A DNA stretch of 64,000 nt, from positions 248,001-312,000 of the forward strand of contig JAHHHT010000004.1 of assembly GCA_019359235.1 (NCBI GenBank), in the 5' to 3' direction. A program made the translations under genes and the position numbers. Below the pieces are notes generated by a model that was not told where the DNA came from, did no database searches, and saw only the letters and a program-made list of their open reading frames with translations. Shown in pieces: positions 16,133 through 26,500 of the stretch. Position 1 is the stretch's first letter; every line of letters begins with the position of its first letter. The DNA comes from Oscillatoria princeps RMCB-10. GTDB lineage: Bacteria; Cyanobacteriota; Cyanobacteriia; Cyanobacteriales; Oscillatoriaceae.

Positions 16133-19100
16133 ATGTCTTTAAACCTGTCAGCCTGGTCTATTAAAAAGCCGGTGCCTACGCTAGTCATTTTTTTAATCCT
16201 GACTTTTGTGGGCTGGACATCGTTTGGCCAGCTGGGCATCGACGCCAATCCCAACATCGACATTCCTGCAGTTTCCATCACCGTCACCCAGCCGGGTGCC
16301 GGCCCTTCGGAATTAGAATCCCAGGTCACAAAAAAGATTGAAGATGCCGTTGCCAGTTTGGGGAATATTGACCAGCTGATTTCGACGGTAACAGATGGGG
16401 TTTCCACAACAACCATCAACTTTGTTTTGGGGACTGACAGCGATCGCGCCACCAACGACGTGCGCAATGCGGTCGCCCAAATTCGCCAAAACTTGCCGCA
16501 AGACATCAACGAACCGATTGTCAAGCGGCTGGAGTTCGCCGGCGGGCCAATAATGACCTACGCTGTCACCTCAGACCGGCGCGGTGTGGAAGAATTGAGC
16601 GATCTTGTTGACAGGACCGTCAGCCGCGCCCTGCTGGCGGTTCCCGGAGTCTCTCAGATTCAGCGGGTCGGGGGTGTGGACAGGGAGATTAGGGTTGAGC
16701 TCAACCCCGACCGGCTCAAAGCCCTCGGCATTACCGCCACCCAAGTCAACGACCAGATCCGCAGCTCCAACACCAACCTCCCCGGCGGGCGCTCAGAAGC
16801 AGGCGGCAGCGAGCAGAGCATTCGCACCCTCGGCAGCGCCGCCACTGTGGAGATGCTGAAAAACTACCGCATTGTCCTCCCGGGCGGCGCTGCAGTGCCT
16901 TTGCACAGCTTGGCAGAGGTGTCGGATGGCCACGGTGAAGCCCGCAGGGCGGCTCGGCTAGCCCCTGGCAAGGGAGCTGATGCTGGGGAGGAGCCAATTG
17001 TGCCCGCCGGCAGTACGGTGGCGGAGGAAAATTTTGCAAATCCTATTATACCAGATAAATCGGTCACTGTCAAGTCCGGGAGTGGGAAATCTGACGTTGG
17101 CACGCCGGTGGTGGCTTTCTCGGTACTGCGCAGCACCGGCAGCACTCTGGTAACAGTGGAGGAGGGGGTTCGCAAAGCTGTCGAGCAACTTGACAAAACG
17201 CTGCCGGATGATATAGAATTTGAACTCATTTTTACCAGGGCGACGAACATCCGCGAATCCTACGAAGCGTCTGTGGACGCTTTGGTAGAATCTAGCTACA
17301 TGGCGGTGCTGACAATTCTGATATTTTTGCGAGACTGGCGAGCTACGTTAATTACAGCCATGTCGCTACCGCTGAGTATTTTGCCGACTTACTGGGTGAT
17401 GAGGCTGCTGGGTTACACCCTCAATGGCATGACGCTGCTGGCGCTGGCGCTGACGGTGGGGAACTTGGTGGATGACAGCGTGGTGGAAATTGAGAACATG
17501 GACCAGCACTTGCAGATGGGCAAAAAGCCGCTGCAAGCGGCGCTGGATTCTGCTGAGGAAATTGGGCTGGCGGCGCTGTCTGGGTGCGCGACCATTGTGG
17601 GGGTGTTTTTGCCTGTGGCGTTTATGGGCGGCATACCGGGGCAATTTTTTGGCCCTTTTGGGGTTACGGTTGCGGTTTCTACGCTGTTTTCTACGTTTGT
17701 GGCGCGCACTATGACTCCCATGCTGTGCGCGTATTTAATGAAGGAAAAAGGTCAGGAAAGTGCCAGCCCTTGGTCGTTAATTGTTGGTTTTTTTAAAAAG
17801 AAAAAAGGGAGCCTTCCTAGCCGGCAGTCCTCTCAAAAGCGGCAAGGGGGTGGCATTCAACCGTATCGCGGGCTGCTCACTTGGGCGCTGAGGCACCGGA
17901 TAACAACGCTGCTAATTGCGATTGCTTTTTTTCTCGGCACTTTGCAGTTGCTGCCTCTGATTCCTAAGGGGCTGTTTAATAGCGGCGATACGGGGTTGAG
18001 TACGGTGAATATTGAGCTGCCTCCTGGCTCGACTCTGAAGGAAACGGACGGCGTGATGCAGCGGGCAATGCAGCTGTTGAAAGAAAGTCCGATTGTGACG
18101 AATGTGCTGGGCGCAGCCGGTGGGAGCAGTGGCGTGAATTCGGCGACGCTTTATGTTAATCTGACGCCCCGGGAAGAGCGGAAAGTCTCGCAGCAGCAGT
18201 TTGAGCGGGAAATGCGGGAGGCGTTTCAGGAGATTCCGGGGGCGCGAATCAGTTTCGCTGGCGGCGGGGCAGCGGGAAGCAAAAAAGATGTTTCTATTGT
18301 TCTTAAGAGTGAAAATCCGGCGGCTTTGAATCAAGCTGCTGACGCTTTGGAACGGCAGATGCGGGATATTGCCGGTTTGGTGGAGGTGAGCTCTAGTGCG
18401 GCTTTGGTGAAGCCGGAGATTTTGATTAAACCCGATCCGGCGCGGGCGGCGGATTTGGGGGTGTCGGTGCAGGCGATCGCGCGGACGGCTTCTCTTGCGA
18501 CTTTGGGGGATAATGAGTCGAATCTGGCTAAGTTTGATTTGCCAGACCGGCAAATTCCGATTCGGGTGCTGCTGGCTCCTGAGTTTCGGGACAGTCTGGA
18601 AACGCTGAAAAATATTCTGATTCCGGGTCAAAATGGCCAGCTGGTGCCGCTGTCGGCTGTGGCCAATATCAGCCTGGGCAGCGGGCCGGCTCAAATCAGC
18701 CGGTTTAACCGAGCCCGTCAGGTGTCGGTGGAGGCGAATTTGCAGGGGATCTCCCTGGGAGATGCGATGGGCCAGGTGCGGAAGCTGCCGGCGATGAATC
18801 AGCTGCCGCCGGAGGTTGCGGAGGAACCTGCCGGTGATGCCAAGATTATGCAGGATATTTTCAGTCGCTTCGGTCGGGCGCTGGGGCTGGCAGTGCTGTG
18901 CATTTATGCAATTTTGGTGCTGCTGTACAACAGTTTTCTCATTCCTCTGGCGATTCTGGTGTCTTTGCCCCTGTCTATTGGCGGTGCGCTGATCGGGCTG
19001 ATGGTGATGCAGCAGGAGTTGGGGCTGTTTGCCCTCATCGGGATTGTGCTGCTGATGGGGCTGGTGACGAAAAACGCCATTATTCTGGTGGACTGCGCTC

Positions 19101-19453
19101 TGTCGAATCAGAGGGAAGGGATGCCGCAGTTTAAGGCGGTGGTGGAGTCTGGTGCCTCTCGTTTGCGCCCGATTATGATGACTTCGATTTCGACGATTGC
19201 GGGGATGGTGCCGATTGCGATGGGGTTGGGGGCGGGATCGCAGACGCGGGCTCCGATGGCGGTGGCGGTGACTGGGGGCTTTACGACTTCCACGCTGCTG
19301 ACTTTGGTGGTGGTGCCGGTGCTGTTCACTTATATTGACAGCTTCCAGGGACGGATTGGCCGGCTGGTTAAAGGATCTCCCCTGGGGTTCTTGAAGAAGT
19401 GGGGCGGGGGCGCTCTCAAGCGGGGGAACTCTGGCGCGGAGGATTTGTCCTAG
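16133..19453 (+). CDS. RND family multidrug/solute efflux pump (HAE-type)
   Basis: A 1106-residue inner-membrane RND transporter with the duplicated architecture of about 12 transmembrane helices and two large periplasmic loops. The N-terminus MSLNLSAWSIKKPVPTLVIF is typical. The proton-relay aspartates lie in TM4 (GNLVDDSVVEIEN, Asp447-Asp448) and the partner lysine in TM10 (LVTKNAIILVD, Lys980), so it should be active. Inserts are seen at about 275-330, in the first porter loop, and at about 545-580, a basic cytoplasmic linker. It forms an operon with the upstream adaptor, 261 bp apart, with a miniature element between them. Substrates are unknown. The minus strand is stop-free for ~600 codons across this gene, a GC-bias artefact. 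Confidence 0.95.
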   Translation: MSLNLSAWSIKKPVPTLVIFLILTFVGWTSFGQLGIDANPNIDIPAVSITVTQPGAGPSELESQVTKKIEDAVASLGNIDQLISTVTDGVSTTTINFVLGTDSDRATNDVRNAVAQIRQNLPQDINEPIVKRLEFAGGPIMTYAVTSDRRGVEELSDLVDRTVSRALLAVPGVSQIQRVGGVDREIRVELNPDRLKALGITATQVNDQIRSSNTNLPGGRSEAGGSEQSIRTLGSAATVEMLKNYRIVLPGGAAVPLHSLAEVSDGHGEARRAARLAPGKGADAGEEPIVPAGSTVAEENFANPIIPDKSVTVKSGSGKSDVGTPVVAFSVLRSTGSTLVTVEEGVRKAVEQLDKTLPDDIEFELIFTRATNIRESYEASVDALVESSYMAVLTILIFLRDWRATLITAMSLPLSILPTYWVMRLLGYTLNGMTLLALALTVGNLVDDSVVEIENMDQHLQMGKKPLQAALDSAEEIGLAALSGCATIVGVFLPVAFMGGIPGQFFGPFGVTVAVSTLFSTFVARTMTPMLCAYLMKEKGQESASPWSLIVGFFKKKKGSLPSRQSSQKRQGGGIQPYRGLLTWALRHRITTLLIAIAFFLGTLQLLPLIPKGLFNSGDTGLSTVNIELPPGSTLKETDGVMQRAMQLLKESPIVTNVLGAAGGSSGVNSATLYVNLTPREERKVSQQQFEREMREAFQEIPGARISFAGGGAAGSKKDVSIVLKSENPAALNQAADALERQMRDIAGLVEVSSSAALVKPEILIKPDPARAADLGVSVQAIARTASLATLGDNESNLAKFDLPDRQIPIRVLLAPEFRDSLETLKNILIPGQNGQLVPLSAVANISLGSGPAQISRFNRARQVSVEANLQGISLGDAMGQVRKLPAMNQLPPEVAEEPAGDAKIMQDIFSRFGRALGLAVLCIYAILVLLYNSFLIPLAILVSLPLSIGGALIGLMVMQQELGLFALIGIVLLMGLVTKNAIILVDCALSNQREGMPQFKAVVESGASRLRPIMMTSISTIAGMVPIAMGLGAGSQTRAPMAVAVTGGFTTSTLLTLVVVPVLFTYIDSFQGRIGRLVKGSPLGFLKKWGGGALKRGNSGAEDLS

Positions 19454-19668
19454 GTCATCCCTGTCCTGCGGGGGGGCGGGTATCTGATAGGGGCGGGTAT
19501 TAATCTGCTTCGCGATGTCCCAAACATTTCGGGTGAAGCCGCCCCTATAAAGAAGCTGTTGGCGCTTTCGGTGAGGGGTTAAACCCCCATGCCGGTTTTT
19601 CCTGGTTCTGGGGCGGGTGATTGTGCCACCGGCACTACTTTGGGTAATGCCTGAAACGAGACGCCAGG

Positions 19669-19734
19669 GGTAGGGTGCGTTCCCTCTGGAAGCAACCTCC
19701 ATCGGTGCCGGTAGGATAGGGAACGCACCCTACC
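19669..19734. repeat. Perfect 17-bp inverted repeat
   Basis: GGTAGGGTGCGTTCCCT at 19669-19685 is repeated inverted at 19718-19734, with a 32-bp loop. The arms resemble the GTAGGGTGGGT inverted repeat at 1438-1471, so both may belong to one family of dispersed hairpins. Confidence 0.8.
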
Positions 19735-20096
19735 GGTAGCCAGGTGGCGGAGGGTTATACCCCCCATTAATTCGCCAACAGTCTCCTACAAATTCCCCAT
19801 CCCCCACGCAATCCTGCCGCTGCCCTCATGCCCTATGCCTAACCTCAAATGAATCCGTTCCTATAATTACGGGATAGGTGGGGGCGGGTTTATGAAGATT
19901 TGGTAAAGTGTCACAAACATTTAGGGTCAGTCCGCCCCTGTAAATTCCCGTGCCGCCAGCCCAAAGTTAAATAAACTCTCCCCTGCAACTCCGGCTGCCG
20001 GTGGGGGCGGTTTATGAAGATTTAGTAAAGTGTCACAAACATCTCTGGTGAACCCGCCCCTGTCAATTCCCATGACCCATGCCCGGTGCGATCAAA

Positions 20097-20127
20097 TTGA
20101 TATTACGAAATATTAATTAGATATAAG
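20097..20127 (+). promoter_or_regulatory. Possible sigma70-type promoter for the protease gene
   Basis: TTGATA (20097-20102) and TATAAG (20122-20127), spaced 19 bp, which is longer than ideal. If used, it would give a 5' leader of about 415 nt. Confidence 0.35.
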
Positions 20128-20353
20128 TTTTATGTAAAGCTCTTGCGGGCAATCTGGAGTTGGGCTAGTTTAGGGTTAGGCAATAAAGCTCAAGTATAAA
20201 TACAGAAAAAGTCGGTGGATTAGGCGGAAGTCTCTTAATGAGGCGGGACGTCCTAATGGGAATATTGGCAGGATCGAGGGTTAAACAGCTCTCCAGGGAC
20301 GGGGGAGTTGGAATCGGCTAAAAGAATCGAGAGTTCGAGGGTTTATAGTGGCC

Positions 20354-20435
20354 AATACAAGGGCTCTGACTTGTATTAAAAAGGAAACCCAGTTCTTAGG
20401 CGTGACAGCCAGAAGAAAACAGGTGTTGGTTTCCT
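20354..20435 (+). promoter_or_regulatory. Two hairpins in the leader of the protease gene
   Basis: AATACAAG (20354-20361) pairs with CTTGTATT (20370-20377). AGGAAACC (20382-20389) pairs with GGTTTCCT (20428-20435). Neither is followed by a T-run, so they are not terminators. They match no riboswitch class I recognise. Confidence 0.4.
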
Positions 20436-20550
20436 GGCAGAACATAAAAATAGAATTGACTCAGGCGTTCAAATAAATAGATGGCCCAGGGACAAGAAAT
20501 TGTGACTTGGGCGCGGTCTTCGTGATGGAATTGTTGAGGAGAATGCTCTC

Positions 20551-23500
20551 ATGCCTGATATTTATGAGGCCAATGACAGCTTAGAAAGCTCAGCGGCTTT
20601 GGGTTTAGTTCAAGGATTGAATTTCTTCGATGCTTCGATGGAGTCCGACGGTGCGGACTGGTTCAGTTTCCAGACGGAGGAAACAGGACAAGCCGGAAAC
20701 GCCTTCAGTATTGACTTCGATAATGAACTCAGCGACCTGGACTTATCGCTGTACGATGAGTTTGGAAACTACCTTAATGGGTCTGGCGGTGCGGGTAACA
20801 GCGAGACGGTCAGCTTAGAGGGACTGCCGGCGGGGCTGTACTACGCACAGGTTTACAGGTACGCTGGAGACAGCGACCAGAACTACACGATAACTATCTC
20901 AGCGCCGGGGGGTGCCGGTGCGGGTGCCGGTGACGACTACTTTGAAGAGAATGACGATTTCACCACTGCTGCAGACCTGGGGCTGTTGCAATGGTCTAAC
21001 CCCTATTACGGTCTGGCTATTCAGTCAAACGACCCAGACTGGTTCAGGTTCGAGATTCCAGGCACCGGCGCGTATGGCGACGAGGTGAGGATTGACTTCC
21101 AGCAGTACCTGGGCGACCTGGACTTATACCTGTACGATGCAAACAATGCCCTAGTTGGCTCTTCCACAACTGCCAGTGACAGCGAGACGGTTAGCTTAGA
21201 AGGTTTGGCTGCTGGAGTGTACTATGCGGAAGTAGTTGGTTGGGGTGGAGCCTCTAACCCGGACTACACATTAAGCATTTCAGCATACGGTCAAGGCACT
21301 GGGGACGACTTCTATGAAGACAATGACGATTTCAACAGTGCCACCTTCCTGGATTTGCAGCTGCAAAATACCTACGATAACCTGGCCATTATATCTGGCG
21401 ACGAGGACTGGTTCAGCTTTGATATTGGCTCCACCGGCTCGGCGGGAGATGCGGTCAGCATTAACTTCGACCATTTCCAGGGAGATTTGGACTTAGAGCT
21501 GTACGATGCTTCTGGCAACTTAATTCGTGGGTCTAGCACTACAGACTACATCGAGACAGTTAGCTTAGATGGTCTGGCTGCAGGGACTTATTCCGCGAGG
21601 GTTTACGGGTACGGTGGAGCCGCCAACCCGTACTACAACTTGAGCGTCTGGGCACCCAACCAAGCAACTCTCGGCGACGACGGCTATGAAGAGAATGACG
21701 ATCTCGCCAGCGCCACCGTTCTGGATTTGCAGCAACAGTCCAGTTTGAACAATCTGGTCATCCTATCTAACGACTCCGACTGGTTCAGCTTCGATACGGG
21801 AGCCACCGGCCAATTTGAGGATGAAGTCAGGATTGATTTCTATGGCTACCTGGGCGACCTGGATTTACAGCTGTACGACGCTTCTGGCAACTATATTAGT
21901 GGGTCAGGCGGTACAGGCGACAGCGAGTCGGTCAGCTTACAGGGTCTGGCTGCAGGGACATACTACGCAGAGGTTTACGGGTTCGGTGGAGCCGAAAACC
22001 CTTACTATAGCTTGAGCGTGGTAGCGCCGGCCACCGGCGGCGCAACTCTTGACGATCGCTATGAAGAGAACGACGATCTCGCCAGCGCCACCGCTGTAGA
22101 TTTGCAACAGCAGTCCTATTTCGACAATCTGGTCATTCAATCTGGCGACTCTGACTGGTTCAGCTTCAATCTTGCCGGCACCGGCGGCTATGGCGACGAG
22201 GTGTGGATTGACTTCTGGCATCAACTGGGAGATTTGGACTTACGGCTGTACGATGCTTCTGGCAACGAACTCTATAGCTCCACAAGTACGGGTGACAGCG
22301 AAAGTATCAGCTTAGAGGGGCTGGGAGCTGGAACCTACTCTGTGGAGGTTTACGGGCACAATGGAGCCAGCAACCCGGACTACACGTTAGATATATGGGC
22401 GCTAACCGCTGCCAGTGCGACCGGCGATTCCTATGAAGAGAATGACTCGCTCGACACAGCCTCTAATCTGAGCCGGTTGGAAGGGCAGAACTATTTTGAC
22501 GCGCTTTCCATTGAGTCTGGCGATGACGACTGGTTCAGTTTCGAGCTTCTGAATCCGGGCGGATATGGCGATGAGGTGAGGATTGACTTCGGGCACTACT
22601 TGGGGGATTTAGAGTTAGAGCTGTACGACGCTTCTGGCAACGTGCTGACCGGATCTTACAGTACCAGTGACAGCGAAAGTGTGAGCTTGGAGGGGCTGGA
22701 AGCTGGGGAATACTACGCGCGAATTTACGGGGTCAGTGATGCCAGCAATCCCTACTACAACTTAACTATCACTGCGCCAACAGGTTCTTCTGCTACGGCG
22801 GGGGATGACCGCTATGAAGAGAATGATAGCAGCGAAAGTGGTGCAGACTTGGGTTCCTTGACAGGGGTAACATCCTTTGAGGATCTGGTCATTGAGTCTG
22901 GTGACGATGATTGGTTCAGTTTTACAACCACCGGCACCGGCGGGTTTAGCGACGCGCTCACGATTGACTTCTGGGGCGCAGAGGGGGACCTGGACTTAGA
23001 GCTGCTCGATGCGAATGGCAACTCTGTTGGTGGCTCCTTTGGTGCCGGTGACAGCGAGACAGTTAGCTTGCAGGATTTGCCGGCTGGGGAATACTTCGCG
23101 CACGTTTACGGGTTTGCCGGAGCGAGCAACAACTACACGCTGACAGTCACAGCCCCTGGCGGAAGCGCAGCGAGTGCCGGTGACGATATCTATGAAGAGA
23201 ATGATTCCCTGGAAACCGCATCGGACCTGCGCCAACTGTCAGCGGGGGCGAACACCTTTGAGGATCTGGTGATTCAGTCGGGCGACGACGACTGGTTTAA
23301 GTTCTCGCTCGGTGGCATTGGGCAATTTGGCGATGCCCTCAGCATTGATTTCTACCACGGTTTCGGCGACCTAGATTTAGCGCTGTACGATGCAGATGGC
23401 AACTATATTAGCGGCTCTGCTGGGGTCACGGACAACGAGACGATTAGCTTACAGGGTCTGCAAGCTGGGGACTACTATGCGCAGATTTACGGGTTCGCAG

Positions 23501-26500
23501 GAGCCAGCAACAACTACTCGCTAACGATTAATTCTACCTTGGGCAGCAGCGCTCTGGGTGGGGACTATCTGGAGTCGAATGATTCCTTTGATACCGCCAC
23601 GGAACTGCGGGAAGCGCAAACGCTGACGGGGCTGAGCGTTCACGAAGCTAGCAATGACGACTACTTCAAATTCACCCTGAATGAGGACGGTCAGTTCGAT
23701 GACAGCGTTACGATTAACTTCACGCACGCCAGCGGGGATTTGGATTTAGAACTCTACAACTCAGACCAGGAGCTGGTGGCCAGTTCTGGCGGTGTGGGGG
23801 ATTGGGAATCGATAAGTCTCAATGGGCTGATTGCCGACGACTATTTCGTTCGGGTTGTCGGCTACGCCGGCGCGACAAACCCCTATTACGACCTGACTGT
23901 TGACGCTCCTATTGGCAATGCCGGTGGAAACGGCACCGGTGCAACAGTCGCTGACAGCAACGAGCCGAATGACTCGGCGGATACTGCCTCTAACCTGGGC
24001 ACTCTGCGCGGTGCGAACAGCAATATCGCCGCCAATCAAAGCATTCACGAGTCTGGCAACGAGGACTGGTTCAAATTCACCACAACTGCTGCTGGGACAG
24101 TGGGGGTTGACATTGAATTTGAACACGACTGGGGCGATGTTGACTTAGAAGTTTACGACGCCACCGGCACACAGCTGCTGGGCAGTTCTAACGGGACTAG
24201 CAACAGCGAGACGGTGACGCTGGACAATCAGCCGGCTGGGGATTACTTGGTGAAGGTGTACGGATACGCTCTGGCGACCAATCCTAACTACAACTTGAGC
24301 GTCAACGCTCCTTTGGGTGGCCAATCTGGCATTTTGCCCGATGGCTATGAGTCGAACAACTCCCTCGCTGAAGCTGCTGCGATCCGGGTTGGGACGCCGC
24401 TGACTGACCTCACTATTAATAGTGCTGCAGACCAAGACTGGTTCCAGTTCACCACCACTGCTGCCGGCACTCCTGACAGCCAGGTGTTCATTGATTATTC
24501 CCAAGGGGGCGGCAATCTCGCCTTGGCCCTGTATGACAGCAGCGGACAGCTGTTAGACCAACCGAGCACTGCATACAACGGTGTTGAGGCCATCTCGCTA
24601 AGTGGACTGGCAGCCGGCGATTACCGCGCTCAGGTTACAGGGGTAGACGGCGCGACGAGCTCCAGTTACGACTTGACGGTGAGCGCACCGGCTGGCAATC
24701 CGGGGGCTGGGGGTGCCGGTCAGGACTCCTGGACAATCATGGTTTATGTTGCCGGTGATAACAACCTGGAAGGGGATGGCATCGGAGACATCAATGAAAT
24801 GGAGGCGATTGGCCTTCCCGACAACGTTAATGTCGTCGTGCAGATGGATCGCGCAGGCGGGTACGATTCCTCGAATGGAGACTGGACGGACACCCGTCGC
24901 GGTTTAATCCAGCACGACTCGAATCCCGACGTGATTTCCAGCAACCTGCAAAGCCTTGGCGAGCTGAATACGGGGGCGGGCCAAACCCTGCAAGACTTCG
25001 TAACTTGGGGAGCCCAGAATTATGCAGCCGATAACTATGCGGTAGTGGTCTGGGATCACGGTGGCGGTCTGTCCGGTGTTGCCAATGACGATGCAAGCAA
25101 CGACAACCTGAGTGTTGCTGAAACAACGCAAGCCCTGGCGGGGGCTAATCTCGGCGACAGCCTGAAACTGGTCGGTTTCGACGCCTGTCTGCAAGGGATG
25201 GTCGAGCAAGCTTACGACCTGAAAGACGTGACGGATGTGGTGGTGGCTTCCCAGAACCTCGAACCGGGGGATGGCTGGGATTACGAGGCGCTGCTCTCGC
25301 GCTTAGCTGCCAACCCCCGGATGGGTGCTGAGGAACTGGGCGCGGCGATTGTAGACACCTATGGCGCGTTTTACGGGAACACCGAAACCCTGTCCGCTAC
25401 GCGCACAAGCGCTTACGAGACGCTGAAAACGGCGATGGATGACTTTTCTGCTGCCGTGAGCGCCAACCCCTCCCCTGAAAATTGGCTGGCCATGACTCAG
25501 GCTCGCTTTGAAGCTGGATACTTCTTCGAGGCTAACAATCGGGATTTGGGCGGGTATATGAATGGCATTGCTGCCCGCCTGTCTGAAAGCAACCCGATTG
25601 GCTCGGCTGCTCGTGCGGTTTCGCAAGCGTTGGGCAGTGCCCTGATTAACCAGGTTGACGTTCAGGGGGCTTCCGGTCTGAGTATCAATCTGCCGGCACC
25701 GGGTAGCATTGTTGACAGCTCTTACAGCAGCAGCAACTACAGCTTCCTCAATAACAGTACCTGGGGGAACTTCCTCTCCGCTTTCACCGGCGCGTCGGAT
25801 CTCGCGCAACTGGCACTGAACCGCATAAATCGCATCGTTGCTGACTTTGCTGAAACACTGGACCGGAGCGGAATTGTCACCCGTTCGAGCAACGATCTGT
25901 CACAGCAAGCCTATGATTTGGGACCCTTGACGGGTTCTGCCTATAATTTGTCTGACCTGAGCATCCACCAACCGGGGGATGTGGACTGGTTCCGGTTTGA
26001 TGTCCCAGAGGGCGGAACTGCCGGCACTCTCGGCATTACCTTCAACAGTGCTGAGGGCGACCTCAACCTGGAAGTGCGCGATGCCAGCCAACAGCTTGTG
26101 GCCAACCCTGTCACGGTAACAGATGCCGGCGAACAGATATCCCTGGAAGGACTGGCGGCGCAGCGGTACTTTGTCCGGGTTGCCGGTGCGGATGCGACGA
26201 CTGTCAACCCATCCTATGCGCTGGCGGTGACTCCAACCGCAGGTGCCGGTGATGTTCCAGCAGACTGGGCGGAAACTGATTCTGGCTCGAACAACAATAG
26301 CTTCGATAAGGCCACGAATCTCGGTTCTATCGGCCAAAACCAAGCGCTGCCCACCTTGACTGGCTTGACGCTGGATGCCGGTGACGCCCAAAGTGGAGCG
26401 CAAGGGGGTGACTGGTATTGCGTCCAGCCGGTGCGGGGCACTCAGTGGAACCCGAATGCCATTACCATTAATTTTGATAATGCGCAAGGGAATCTTGACC

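Larger units (their letters stand above)
19454..20550. other. 1.1-kb intergenic region with repeats and a probable long leader
   Basis: No credible gene. It holds three copies of a ~65-bp degenerate repeat (19489-19555, 19879-19950, 20003-20070) sharing GGGGGCGG, GTCACAAACAT and CCGCCCCTG. It also holds a perfect 17-bp inverted repeat at 19669-19734. From 20097 onward the base composition becomes AT-rich, with a possible promoter and two stable hairpins before the protease gene. Confidence 0.6.

Noticed and set aside
17912-19702. 596-codon stop-free frame on the minus strand opposite the RND pump gene
   Set aside because: It is very rich in Arg, His and Gln, has no domain, and mirrors codon bias of a GC-rich coding strand. 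The plus-strand RND protein is unmistakable.
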